Shown one piece after another: positions 1 through 6,707 of a DNA stretch of 11,889 bases (position 1 is the stretch's first letter; every line of letters begins with the position of its first letter). Source of the stretch: an uncultured Dorea sp. (lineage in GTDB: Bacteria > Bacillota > Clostridia > Lachnospirales > Lachnospiraceae); NCBI GenBank assembly GCA_910579335.1, contig CAJTUQ010000076.1, positions 1 to 11,889 of the forward strand. The letters run 5' to 3'. Under the pieces are notes generated by a model. It did no database searches. It saw only the letters and a list, made by a program, of their open reading frames with translations, and had not been told where the DNA came from. A program made the translations under genes and the position numbers.

Positions 1-28
1 GATTTCCATCCGGTCAGGAAGGGAGTCC

Positions 29-277
29 TCATATGTTTTTGTCTTTGGAAACTTTGCTAATCCATTCAATGGCTTCTTCAAGCCCTTCTGGAGAAAGAGG
101 AAATTCCATCCACTGTTTATCCTCGTCAGGGGTTGCTTCAAAGCACCAAGGTTCAGGATAGATGCAGACATGGAGCTTGTCTTTTGAAGCATTCAAATAG
201 TAGCGGAGTCCGGCGTGAGAACCGGTATAGTTTTCTTTTTTTAAGAAATTGATGGACAATCCGGGAGTGGCAATCAT
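29..277 (-). CDS. Conserved small protein, function unknown (82 aa)
   Basis: An 82-residue, probably cytoplasmic protein with no signal peptide or membrane segment. It has a hydrophobic/aromatic core (a CIYPEPWCFEATPDEDK segment at about residues 38-54) and a C-terminal helix-like stretch (GLEEAIEWISKV). I recognise it as resembling short conserved proteins of Lachnospiraceae, but I know no assigned function. The start is supported by a GAGAGGG ribosome binding site about 7 nt upstream on the reverse strand, and by a good promoter further upstream (310-339). It is transcribed divergently from the secreted-protein gene at 452. Its terminator would lie in or beyond the first 28 bases, where I see no clear hairpin. 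Two cysteines (38 and 45) and the Pro/Trp-rich centre are its only distinctive features. The reading frame is well supported; the role is unknown. Confidence 0.8.
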   Translation of the reverse strand: MIATPGLSINFLKKENYTGSHAGLRYYLNASKDKLHVCIYPEPWCFEATPDEDKQWMEFPLSPEGLEEAIEWISKVSKDKNI

Positions 278-309
278 TTTTATTCCCTCTCATTCGTTCT
301 ATTTTATCC

Positions 310-339
310 ATTTTAGCATATAGATAATAATGAGGTCAA
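310..339 (-). promoter_or_regulatory. Sigma-A-type promoter for the 82-aa gene
   Basis: On the reverse strand, TTGACC (334-339) and TAAAAT (310-315) are separated by 18 nt. A TGC sits directly before the -10, giving an extended -10 element. The predicted start of transcription is near 303, leaving a leader of about 25 nt that contains the GAGAGGG ribosome binding site. Confidence 0.7.
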
Positions 340-368
340 AAATTTTTTTTAATCTTGTTTTAATTTTT

Positions 369-381
369 GGGAGGGGGGGGG
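369..381. repeat. Homopolymeric G tract (GGGAGGGGGGGGG)
   Basis: Three G, one A and then nine consecutive G (373-381) form the only long G run in the window. The tract lies between an AT-rich stretch (340-368, including eight T at 343-350) and the putative -35 at 384 of the secreted-protein gene. Runs of this length are prone to slipped-strand change in vivo and also to sequencing error. Confidence 0.9.
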
Positions 382-383
382 TA

Positions 384-410
384 TTGCAAAGGTGACCTTA
401 TAGGTATAAA
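384..410 (+). promoter_or_regulatory. Putative promoter of the secreted Lys/Tyr-rich protein gene
   Basis: TTGCAA (384-389) is followed by TATAAA (405-410) at a short 15-nt spacing. TAAACT (407-412) gives the standard 17-nt spacing but a poorer -10. The A/T-rich block upstream could act as an UP element, and the nine-G run separates it from the -35. The assignment is tentative because neither combination is ideal. Confidence 0.4.
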
Positions 411-451
411 CTGGAAGTGTAATAAATAATCTGTTTAAGGAGGAGAAGTAC

Positions 452-1255
452 ATGAAAAAAATGAAAAAAGTTCTATGCATGTTGCTTGCGGCTGTGATTA
501 CTGTCAGCATGGGACTTGCAGTAGGAGGCCAGGAGGCACAGGCGGCAGATAAGCTGAAAGCGCCAAAGGCTATGCGTTGCGGAATTGGACAGCGTAATTG
601 GAATTACGTGAAGCTGCCAATTGCATCAAAGACTGACGTAATTAAGGACATCAAGGTTTACAAGGGAAAAGCTAAGACGAAGAATGTTGTTATTAAGAAG
701 ACGTACAAGTCGTTTGATGAGACGAATCCGTATGAAAGATATAGCGTTTATGCTAAAAAAGCGGGTAAATATACAGTTAAGTACAATGTATATAACGGCA
801 AGAAGAAAGGCAAAACACAGAAGTTCACCGTACATGCAAAAGGATACGGCGATGCAATTTCTACCGTTACCATTAATAAGAAAAATGTAACGAAGTTTAA
901 TGCGAATTATTATCCGTCCAGCAGCTACTATACAAGCAAAAGCAAGATTAAGATTAAGTTCAAAGCTGCAGCAGGATGCAAGATTAAAAAGATTACGATG
1001 TCATACTATGACAAGGATGGCAAGCGCGTAACAAAGAACATTAAGAACGGAAAAACCGTTAAGCTTGGCACATATGCCGAGGGTTATTCTTCCGATTACA
1101 GCTGGTCCAGAGAAGCATATGCAAGGACTACTTTCACGGTTTATTATGTAGACAGGTATTCTCAGTATCAGTATGAGGACGGGGAGATGGACAGCGATAC
1201 ATACTATGTATACAAAAAGGCAACAAAATGGTACAAGCCGTCATATGAAGACTAA
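452..1255 (+). CDS. Secreted lysine/tyrosine-rich protein, function unknown
   Basis: A 267-residue exported protein. The N-terminus (MKKMKKVLCMLLAAVITVSM) is a classical signal peptide with an AQA|AD cleavage site predicted after residue 31. By my count the mature chain has about 45 Lys and 30 Tyr in 236 residues. Lysines are spread over residues 34-204, whereas residues 205-250 contain none and are acidic and Tyr/Ser-rich. The segments YSVYAKKAGKYTVKYNVYNG (97-116) and KIKIKFKAAAGCKIKKITMS (165-184) look like beta strands of small Ig-like domains. There are only two mature cysteines (43 and 176), no LPxTG motif and no C-terminal anchor, so it should be released or held by charge. The start has a strong AAGGAGGAG site 5-6 nt upstream, and a terminator follows, so it is a single-gene unit. 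I recognise no family. A surface or matrix protein is a guess from composition only. Confidence 0.85.
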   Translation: MKKMKKVLCMLLAAVITVSMGLAVGGQEAQAADKLKAPKAMRCGIGQRNWNYVKLPIASKTDVIKDIKVYKGKAKTKNVVIKKTYKSFDETNPYERYSVYAKKAGKYTVKYNVYNGKKKGKTQKFTVHAKGYGDAISTVTINKKNVTKFNANYYPSSSYYTSKSKIKIKFKAAAGCKIKKITMSYYDKDGKRVTKNIKNGKTVKLGTYAEGYSSDYSWSREAYARTTFTVYYVDRYSQYQYEDGEMDSDTYYVYKKATKWYKPSYED

Positions 1256-1290
1256 TATCTGAATGCGGCTTGTTCCGCAGGATATTTTAA

Positions 1291-1317
1291 GGCAGTTGAG
1301 ATGTCAACTGCCTTTTT
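1291..1317 (+). terminator. Rho-independent terminator after the secreted-protein gene
   Basis: A perfect 9-bp stem, GGCAGTTGA (1291-1299) with TCAACTGCC (1304-1312), has a GATG loop and is followed by TTTTT. A smaller hairpin, TGCGG/CCGCA (1264-1279), precedes it. It separates the upstream gene from the ABC operon. Confidence 0.9.
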
Positions 1318-1425
1318 CAATGCGGCGCAATCTTAAGAATTTTTTTCGTTTTTCTAATGAAAGTATTTCGCTTTCTATGTTATTATAAAAAGAAATAATA
1401 GGGATAAAAGGAAGATGTACAGATT

Positions 1426-2139
1426 ATGGAACAGGTAATTCAGGTCAGGAACCTGTATAAACTATACAAAGTAGGTGACGAGACGGTCCGGGCGCTGGAC
1501 GGAGTGGATTTTGACATCCATCACGGCGAGTTCTGTGCGATTGTAGGAACCTCCGGTTCCGGAAAGTCGACGCTTCTCAATATGCTTGCCGGGCTTGAAA
1601 AGCCCACAAAGGGAACGATTGTTATCGGTGGGCAGCATATTGAAAATCTTAAGGAGAACGAGTTGGTAGCTTTCCGGAGGAACAACGTGGGATTTATCTT
1701 TCAGTCCTTTCATCTTATGGGGACGATGAATGCAGTGGAGAACGTAGCGCTCCCTTTAAGCTTCCGGGGTGAGGACAGGAAGCTTAGGACGAAGAAAGCG
1801 AATCAGATGCTGCAGCTTGTGGGGCTTAAAAAGCACAGGAAGCATATGCCGAACCAGATGTCGGGCGGACAGCAGCAGAGAGTGGGAGTGGCGAGGGCCC
1901 TGGTGGTGGATCCGAAGATTATATTTGCAGACGAGCCGACGGGAAATCTGGATTCGCATACATCTGAGGATGTGATGAAGCTGATGCAGAGAGTCGTCAG
2001 AGAGCAAAAAAAGACGCTGGTTATGGTTACGCATGACAATCATCTGGCAACTTATGCAGACAGGGTTTTCCACATTAGCGATGGAAAAATTATAAAGATA
2101 GAAGAACATGACAGAGTGAGGGAGGAAGTAGAACAATGA
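1426..2139 (+). CDS. ABC transporter ATP-binding protein, MacB/LolD type
   Basis: A 237-residue cytoplasmic ATPase that powers the permease two genes downstream. All catalytic motifs are present: Walker A GTSGSGKST (41-49), Q-loop Gln93, signature MSGGQQQRV (145-153), Walker B IIFADE (165-170) with catalytic Glu170, D-loop NLD and H-loop His203. The sequence (FIFQSFHLM, DEPTGNLDS, VTHD) is typical of the MacB/LolD/FtsE branch, which pairs with single-subunit four-TM permeases and performs mechanotransmission rather than nutrient import. Its stop overlaps the next start (ATGA, 2136-2139), which implies translational coupling. The ribosome site (AAGGAAG, 1408-1414) is 11 nt from ATG and somewhat weak. 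A promoter probably lies around TATTATAAA (1381-1389), but I see no convincing -35. The family is certain; the transported substrate is not known. Confidence 0.95.
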   Translation: MEQVIQVRNLYKLYKVGDETVRALDGVDFDIHHGEFCAIVGTSGSGKSTLLNMLAGLEKPTKGTIVIGGQHIENLKENELVAFRRNNVGFIFQSFHLMGTMNAVENVALPLSFRGEDRKLRTKKANQMLQLVGLKKHRKHMPNQMSGGQQQRVGVARALVVDPKIIFADEPTGNLDSHTSEDVMKLMQRVVREQKKTLVMVTHDNHLATYADRVFHISDGKIIKIEEHDRVREEVEQ

Positions 2140-3728
2140 GCAGATGGAAGGAATTAATCAGAGGAACGGCAGCAGTACTTGCGGCGGCAGTAATTGCCGG
2201 TGCGGGGATGGATATGCCGGTAAGGGCGGGCGACCCGGATGTGACGCCGCAGGATGTATCTGAAATAGAATGGAAGACAATTGACAATAAAGTGCCGGTA
2301 TTTGAATATCAGAAATCAAACACGATAAAGATGTATATTAAGAATATGTCAGACGATAAGATTAAAAACATCGTGGTTGAACCGGATATTAAAGATGAAG
2401 ATATCGATAAGTGGCCGTTCCGAAAGGATTATCAGGATGATGAGTGGAAGATCAAGGAGCTTGGTGCCGGAGACACAAATAAAACGGTAGCCTTTGAATT
2501 TACGGAACGTGATAATATAGGGACCGGGAATCATAAGATAAGCTTTAAGTGTACATATGAGCTGGCGGATGATACGGAAAAAAAGGTTTACAAGTCATTC
2601 TGGGTAAAGACGACGGAGAAACCCAAGGAGCGGGATGAGCTAGACGTAAATTTTACGGACAAGACTCCGAAGGATGACGAGAAAGTAGACGATGGGCAGA
2701 AAGAGGAGGACGATAAAAAGAAGCCTGCGAAGGAGCCGGAACCAGGCGGCGTCAGCAACAGCGAGCCGTCCTATTCCGATGGCGGCGGTGGCGGCGGCTC
2801 TGAATCTGACGGGTCGGTGCCGAGAGTTATCGTAACAGGTTTTGATACGGAGCCGAAGGAGGTAAGGGCAGGAACTGACTTTACACTTAAGGTTCATTTG
2901 AAGAATACCTCTAAAAAAACGAGAGTAAAAAATATGCTGTTTGACCTCAACGCACCGGAGGAAGGTTCGGATGAACAGACGACAGCCCCGGCGTTTCTGC
3001 CTTCCTCAGGAAGCAGCTCTGTCTATCTGGAAGGGATGAAGGCGAACGGAACGGCAGATATCTCCATCAAGCTCAATGCCAAATCAGACCTTCTGCAGAA
3101 GCCTTATAGTGTGGAACTGAGCATGAAATACGAGGACTCCGGCTCCAATGCGGTAGAGTCGTCATCAAGCCTTTCCATTCCGATTAAGCAGAATGCCCGA
3201 TTTGAATTTAGTGATTTTGAGATAAATCCGGAGAGCATTGCCGTAGGCGATGAAGCGAATGTAATGTGCAGTCTTTACAATCTCGGAAGGATTAAGCTAT
3301 ACAATGTAAGGGCGACTTTTGAAGGGAAATCCATTGAAAAGGAAGAAGTATTCGTAGGGAATGTAGAGTCCGGAGCTACGGCTTCCATAGATGCCATGCT
3401 CAAAGGCGCGCAGCCGTCCCAGGGACCGGAACCGGTAACAATGACGATGAGTTATGAGAACGAGGAAGGCGAAGCAACTATGGAGCAGAAGGAATTGATG
3501 CTTGAGGTTACAGATGCGGCGGAGGAAGGTATGGAGCAGATGATACCGATTGATGAGGAAGAGCAGGGCGGCGGTTTCCCAATCGTGCCGGTGGTCATTG
3601 CTATCGGAGTTATTGGTATGGCGGCAGCGGCAGTCATAATTCTCAAGGAACGCAAGAAGAGGATGAGAAAAAACGAGGAGGAGGATTTTCTGTATGAACT
3701 GGATGGATCTTCTGAGGATGAGCAGTAG
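2136..3728 (+). CDS. CARDB-like (COG1361-type) membrane-anchored accessory protein of the ABC transporter
   Basis: A 530-residue type I membrane protein. Residues 1-31 form a signal peptide (hydrophobic TAAVLAAAVIAGAG, cleavage after VRA). Residues 40-160 form a beta-rich first domain. Residues 161-228 are a charged Lys/Glu/Pro linker ending in GGGGGG (216-221). Two homologous CARDB/S-layer-type beta domains follow at about 229-350 and 351-458, sharing the pattern F-D/E-x-x-P-x5-G ... L-x-N-x-G/S ... N-V/M-x-F. A transmembrane helix (482-503) and a short Lys/Arg-then-acidic cytoplasmic tail end the protein. It lies between the ATPase and permease genes and overlaps both, so it is most likely part of their complex. 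In well-known MacB-type systems such as B. subtilis YknXYZ this position is held by an HlyD/MacA-like adaptor, and no such fold is visible here. It may receive a ligand or couple the permease to the cell wall; that role is inferred. Similarity to CARDB is from pattern, not from a search. Confidence 0.85.
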   Translation: MSRWKELIRGTAAVLAAAVIAGAGMDMPVRAGDPDVTPQDVSEIEWKTIDNKVPVFEYQKSNTIKMYIKNMSDDKIKNIVVEPDIKDEDIDKWPFRKDYQDDEWKIKELGAGDTNKTVAFEFTERDNIGTGNHKISFKCTYELADDTEKKVYKSFWVKTTEKPKERDELDVNFTDKTPKDDEKVDDGQKEEDDKKKPAKEPEPGGVSNSEPSYSDGGGGGGSESDGSVPRVIVTGFDTEPKEVRAGTDFTLKVHLKNTSKKTRVKNMLFDLNAPEEGSDEQTTAPAFLPSSGSSSVYLEGMKANGTADISIKLNAKSDLLQKPYSVELSMKYEDSGSNAVESSSSLSIPIKQNARFEFSDFEINPESIAVGDEANVMCSLYNLGRIKLYNVRATFEGKSIEKEEVFVGNVESGATASIDAMLKGAQPSQGPEPVTMTMSYENEEGEATMEQKELMLEVTDAAEEGMEQMIPIDEEEQGGGFPIVPVVIAIGVIGMAAAAVIILKERKKRMRKNEEEDFLYELDGSSEDEQ

Positions 3729-5109
3729 CAATCTGCGCAGAAGAAAGTTACGTACATTCCTTACCGTCCTCGGAGTTGTCATCGGTACGGCGTCAATTGT
3801 AGTAATGATTTCGCTGGGGCTTGGGCTCCAGCAGGCGATGTATCAGGAGATAGAGCAGTACGGCGGCCTGACTACAATTAACGTAATGGGCGCAAACGGA
3901 GAAGGGGACATGATGTATAGCGCTATGGGAGACTCGGACAAGGAGTCGGAGGAATACGTTGATGACGACTGTATTTCCATGCTGTCAAAGCTGGAGCATG
4001 TGACAAGTGCGGAGCCGGTATATTCAATGTCCGTAATGCTTGTGAAAGGGGCCTATGAAGGATATATGCAGCTTATGGCGATGACTCCGGAAGCGCTTAA
4101 GGCGAGGAATATTGAATTGTCACAGGGAACCCTTCCCAGAAAAAACAGCGGACAGCTTGAGCTGGTGTACGGCAATATGACACTTGTGAATTTTCAGGAA
4201 AAAGGTACGGGAAATTCATACTGGGATACCGGCGAGCTTCCAAATATTGATTTGGCAAAAGATTCGCTGTTTCTGATATTGGATCAGGATAATTACTTTG
4301 CCAGCCAGGAGCAGTCTCCGATGGATGCGGGAGCAATCGGAGAGGAAGGCGGAGTGGCAGGTGAGAGCAGAAAACCGGTGAAAAAGCACGTCGTCCGAAG
4401 CTGCGGACTTGTGGCGGGCGGAGTCGATGATTATAATGCGAACTGCTATTATATTTTCTGCGATTTAGATACGTTAAAGCAGGTTTTAAAGAAAGAATTT
4501 GCAGGCAGGGTTATTCCCGGCCAGCCGCAAACGGAAAGCGGGAAGCCTATGAAAGAGTTCTGCTATTCCTATGCCCAGCTCAAAGTAGATGATAAGGATC
4601 ATGTGGCGGAAGTTTCCAATATGATTCGGGAAATGGGCTATAATGTGGAAACCAATGCGGAGATGATGGACAGTGTGAACAGGCAGATGGGAATCATCCA
4701 GGCGGTTCTTGGCGGAATCGGGGCTGTGTCATTGTTTGTCGCAGCTATAGGAATCGCAAATACGATGATGATGTCTATTTACGAGAGAACGAAGGAAATC
4801 GGCGTTATGAAAGTGCTTGGGTGCAGTCTTGGCAATATCAGGGGAATGTTCCTGATGGAAGCGGCCTTTATCGGTATCTTCGGAGGAATCATCGGCAATA
4901 TATTAAGTTTTCTTATGTCGGCCGCCATCAATGCACTGACGGCTAATTCAGACATGATACAGACCGGCGGTGCAAATATTTCCTATATCCCAATATGGCT
5001 GATGCTTGCTTCTATCGGATTTGCCATGCTTGTAGGAATTGTAGCCGGATATTTTCCGGCGAAGCGCGCCATGAAGCTCAGCCCGTTAGAGGCAATCCGC
5101 AACGGGTAA
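3694..5109 (+). CDS. ABC transporter permease, MacB/FtsX family
   Basis: A 471-residue permease with the standard MacB topology. TM1 is at about 21-43, after a basic RRRKLRTFLTVLGVVIG segment. A large extracellular MacB periplasmic-core-like domain spans about 45-332. TM2 (337-360), TM3 (388-412) and TM4 (432-452) form the FtsX domain, with the family motif YERTKEIGVMKVLG (363-376) and the C-terminal PAKRAMKLSPLEAIRNG. The start lies inside the preceding gene (35-nt overlap). The ribosome site GAGGAGGAGG is embedded in the upstream gene's EEE codons, so translation is probably coupled. With the ATPase and the CARDB-like protein it should form one envelope complex, exporting an antimicrobial, peptide or lipid, or transmitting force to a cell-surface partner. 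An acidic Gly-rich insertion (about 203-225) in the extracellular domain is notable. The family is certain, the substrate unknown. Confidence 0.94.
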   Translation: MNWMDLLRMSSSNLRRRKLRTFLTVLGVVIGTASIVVMISLGLGLQQAMYQEIEQYGGLTTINVMGANGEGDMMYSAMGDSDKESEEYVDDDCISMLSKLEHVTSAEPVYSMSVMLVKGAYEGYMQLMAMTPEALKARNIELSQGTLPRKNSGQLELVYGNMTLVNFQEKGTGNSYWDTGELPNIDLAKDSLFLILDQDNYFASQEQSPMDAGAIGEEGGVAGESRKPVKKHVVRSCGLVAGGVDDYNANCYYIFCDLDTLKQVLKKEFAGRVIPGQPQTESGKPMKEFCYSYAQLKVDDKDHVAEVSNMIREMGYNVETNAEMMDSVNRQMGIIQAVLGGIGAVSLFVAAIGIANTMMMSIYERTKEIGVMKVLGCSLGNIRGMFLMEAAFIGIFGGIIGNILSFLMSAAINALTANSDMIQTGGANISYIPIWLMLASIGFAMLVGIVAGYFPAKRAMKLSPLEAIRNG

Positions 5110-5151
5110 AAATAAAAGAGACTTTGAACAGATTGTAAATTTACAGAGAAT

Positions 5152-5188
5152 GCAGTGTGACCCGGAATTTGCCGGGGCACACTGTTTT
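5152..5188 (+). terminator. Terminator of the ABC operon
   Basis: A long stem, CAGTGTG (5153-5159) with CACACTG (5178-5184), continues through one A/G mismatch into CCCGG (5161-5165) with CCGGG (5172-5176), and is followed by TTTT (5185-5188). The U-run is short but the stem is strong. The opposite orientation has no T run, so it serves the plus strand, ending transcription before the convergent gene at 5203. Confidence 0.75.
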
Positions 5189-5202
5189 GCGGTTAAGAGA
5201 TG

Positions 5203-5466
5203 TTACTCTTCAATTACATGGATTTCAAGATAGTCAAAATCAATGGAATCCACAAAATTATCCTGATAAAACCGTGCTTTGCCGTGACGTTTAAATTCTT
5301 CAATCGTTGCGTCGAGCCAGATAGGTTTGCTTAGGTCAAACTCATAGCAGACTGCTTCTAAGGCATGAAATATTTTGTGGGTTCTTGTATCGTCTGAGCT
5401 GTCGCAGATAACGGTATCCTTAAGCATCCGGTTGTCTTTAAATTCTTTTCCCCATAAACGGAACAT
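5203..5466 (-). CDS. Conserved small protein, function unknown (87 aa)
   Basis: An 87-residue acidic cytoplasmic protein (MFRLWGKEFKDNRMLKD...) ending in IDFDYLEIHVIEE. It has no signal peptide, membrane segment or known catalytic motif. The start at 5466 is chosen over an in-frame ATG at 5481 because a GAGG ribosome site lies 7 nt upstream of 5466, whereas the upstream ATG has no ribosome site and would place that site inside the coding sequence. It has its own promoter (5508-5536), back to back with that of the PfoR-like gene, and converges on the ABC operon. Proteins of this size and character are widespread in Lachnospiraceae, but I know no function. The length and mixed alpha/beta character would suit a small regulatory or binding domain; nothing more can be said. 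Confidence 0.75.
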   Translation of the reverse strand: MFRLWGKEFKDNRMLKDTVICDSSDDTRTHKIFHALEAVCYEFDLSKPIWLDATIEEFKRHGKARFYQDNFVDSIDFDYLEIHVIEE

Positions 5467-5507
5467 GATTGTACCTCGCATGAATATTATTTTGTATAGT
5501 AAAAATC

Positions 5508-5536
5508 AGTATACTCTTTTAGGAAAGGGCTGTCCA
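5508..5536 (-). promoter_or_regulatory. Promoter of the 87-aa gene
   Basis: On the reverse strand, TGGACA (5531-5536, five of six consensus bases) and TATACT (5508-5513) are separated by exactly 17 nt. The predicted start near 5501 gives a leader of about 35 nt with a GAGG ribosome site. Confidence 0.7.
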
Positions 5537-5551
5537 GGTAAAAAAGAGCAC

Positions 5552-5580
5552 TTGCGAAAAAACATGGGGTATGATACAAT
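5552..5580 (+). promoter_or_regulatory. Promoter of the PfoR-like/cob(I)alamin adenosyltransferase operon
   Basis: TTGCGA (5552-5557) and TACAAT (5575-5580) are separated by 17 nt, with an extended -10 TG at 5572-5573. The predicted start near 5587 gives a leader of about 45 nt with AAGGAG (5620-5625). I see no operator or riboswitch in this leader, so a cobalamin riboswitch is absent. Confidence 0.7.
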
Positions 5581-5631
5581 TCAACAGGTGACAAGACACA
5601 TGACAAAACAATAAATCATAAGGAGTCCGTA

Positions 5632-6696
5632 ATGGAAGGATTAAGAAAGACATTTGACAGAATATTTATTGAAGGATTAAGCGCAATGGCGCAGGGGCTG
5701 TTTGCAACGCTGATTATTGGGACGATTATCCAGCAGATCGGAACGCTTATAGGAGGAACGGCAGGAGAATTGATTTTTGTAATCGGGAAAATCGCTGCCT
5801 CTCTGACCGGCGCAGGTATCGGAGCGGCAGTTGCATACCGGTTTAAGGGAAGTGTGCTTGTCGTCGTCTCGGCGGCGGTGTCAGGTATGGCAGGAGCATT
5901 TGCCGGAAAACTGCTTGCCGGTGCGGTGCTTGTGGAGGGAGCTATGGTGTATGCGGGGCCCGGAGAGCCTCTCGGAGCTTTTCTTGCAGCGTATGTGGGC
6001 GTGTTTTTCGGTTCGCTGGTGTCAGGAAAAACAAAAGTGGATATCCTGGTAACTCCTTTGACCGTGATAGGGACAGGTTCGGCGGTAGGGCTGGTTTTAG
6101 GGCCTCCGATTTCACGTTTCATGGCTTGGCTTGGAGCGGTTATCAACTGGGGGACAGAGCAGCAGCCGCTGCTTATGGGAGTTGTTGTATCGGTACTCAT
6201 GGGAATGATACTGACACTGCCGATTAGCTCAGCCGCATTGGGAATTATTTTGAATCTGTCCGGGCTTGCGGCGGGCGCCGCGACAATCGGCTGCTGTTGC
6301 AATATGGTTGGATTTGCGGTGGCGAGTTACCGTGAGAACGGGATGGGCGGCCTTCTTGCCCAGGGGATTGGGACATCTATGCTGCAAGTGCCCAATATTG
6401 TAAGAAAGCCGGTGATATGGCTCCCTGCCATAGTATCCAGCGCAATTCTCGGACCTGTTGGGACTATGGTCCTGCATATGACAAGCAACGCCACAGGCTC
6501 CGGTATGGGTACGGCGGGGTTTGTGGGACAGATTATGACATGGCAGACGATGATTCAGACGGAAGCCGCATATGCGGTTCTCTTTAAAATTGCCGCTATC
6601 CAGATTCTACTGCCCGCTATTGTGACATTGGGGATTTCCGAATTAATGCGTAAAAAGGGCTGGATTAAATTCGGCGACATGAAGCTTGACATATAA
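5632..6696 (+). CDS. pfoR: PfoR-family PTS EIIC-like membrane protein
   Basis: A 354-residue, highly hydrophobic membrane protein of the PfoR/COG3641 family (PTS_EIIC_2-like fold), named after a Clostridium perfringens locus near perfringolysin O. Roughly nine to ten membrane segments cover residues 20-335, with glycine/alanine-rich helices. Recognisable family signatures are GKTKVDILVTPLTVIGTGSA (132-151), NMVGFAVASYRENGMGG (224-240), LLAQGIGTSMLQVPNI (241-256) and GSGMGTAGFVGQI (289-301). No EIIA or EIIB domain or gene lies nearby, so it is not obviously an active PTS. Members are usually described as putative regulators or transporters with unknown ligands. A Cys triplet (221-223) sits in the middle of the chain. 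The start has AAGGAG 6 nt upstream. The stop TAA overlaps the ribosome site of the next gene, so the two are co-transcribed. Family confident, function uncertain. Confidence 0.88.
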   Translation: MEGLRKTFDRIFIEGLSAMAQGLFATLIIGTIIQQIGTLIGGTAGELIFVIGKIAASLTGAGIGAAVAYRFKGSVLVVVSAAVSGMAGAFAGKLLAGAVLVEGAMVYAGPGEPLGAFLAAYVGVFFGSLVSGKTKVDILVTPLTVIGTGSAVGLVLGPPISRFMAWLGAVINWGTEQQPLLMGVVVSVLMGMILTLPISSAALGIILNLSGLAAGAATIGCCCNMVGFAVASYRENGMGGLLAQGIGTSMLQVPNIVRKPVIWLPAIVSSAILGPVGTMVLHMTSNATGSGMGTAGFVGQIMTWQTMIQTEAAYAVLFKIAAIQILLPAIVTLGISELMRKKGWIKFGDMKLDI

Positions 6697-6707
6697 GGGG
6701 GTACTGC

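Noticed and set aside
1321..1425. Full sigma-A promoter for the ABC operon
   Set aside because: A TATTAT/TATAAA -10 exists near 1381-1389, but no acceptable -35 hexamer lies 16-18 nt upstream, so I did not list a promoter feature.
3297..3782. Reverse-strand open frame (161 codons) across the CARDB-like/permease overlap
   Set aside because: No recognisable motifs, Leu/Arg/His-rich antisense composition, and it crosses two well-supported overlapping genes.
5616..6302. Long reverse-strand open frame (228 codons) opposite the PfoR-like gene
   Set aside because: It is Pro/Ala/Thr/Ile-rich low-complexity sequence, the expected antisense of a Gly/Ala-rich membrane protein, and has no ribosome site. 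The plus-strand frame shows clear family motifs.
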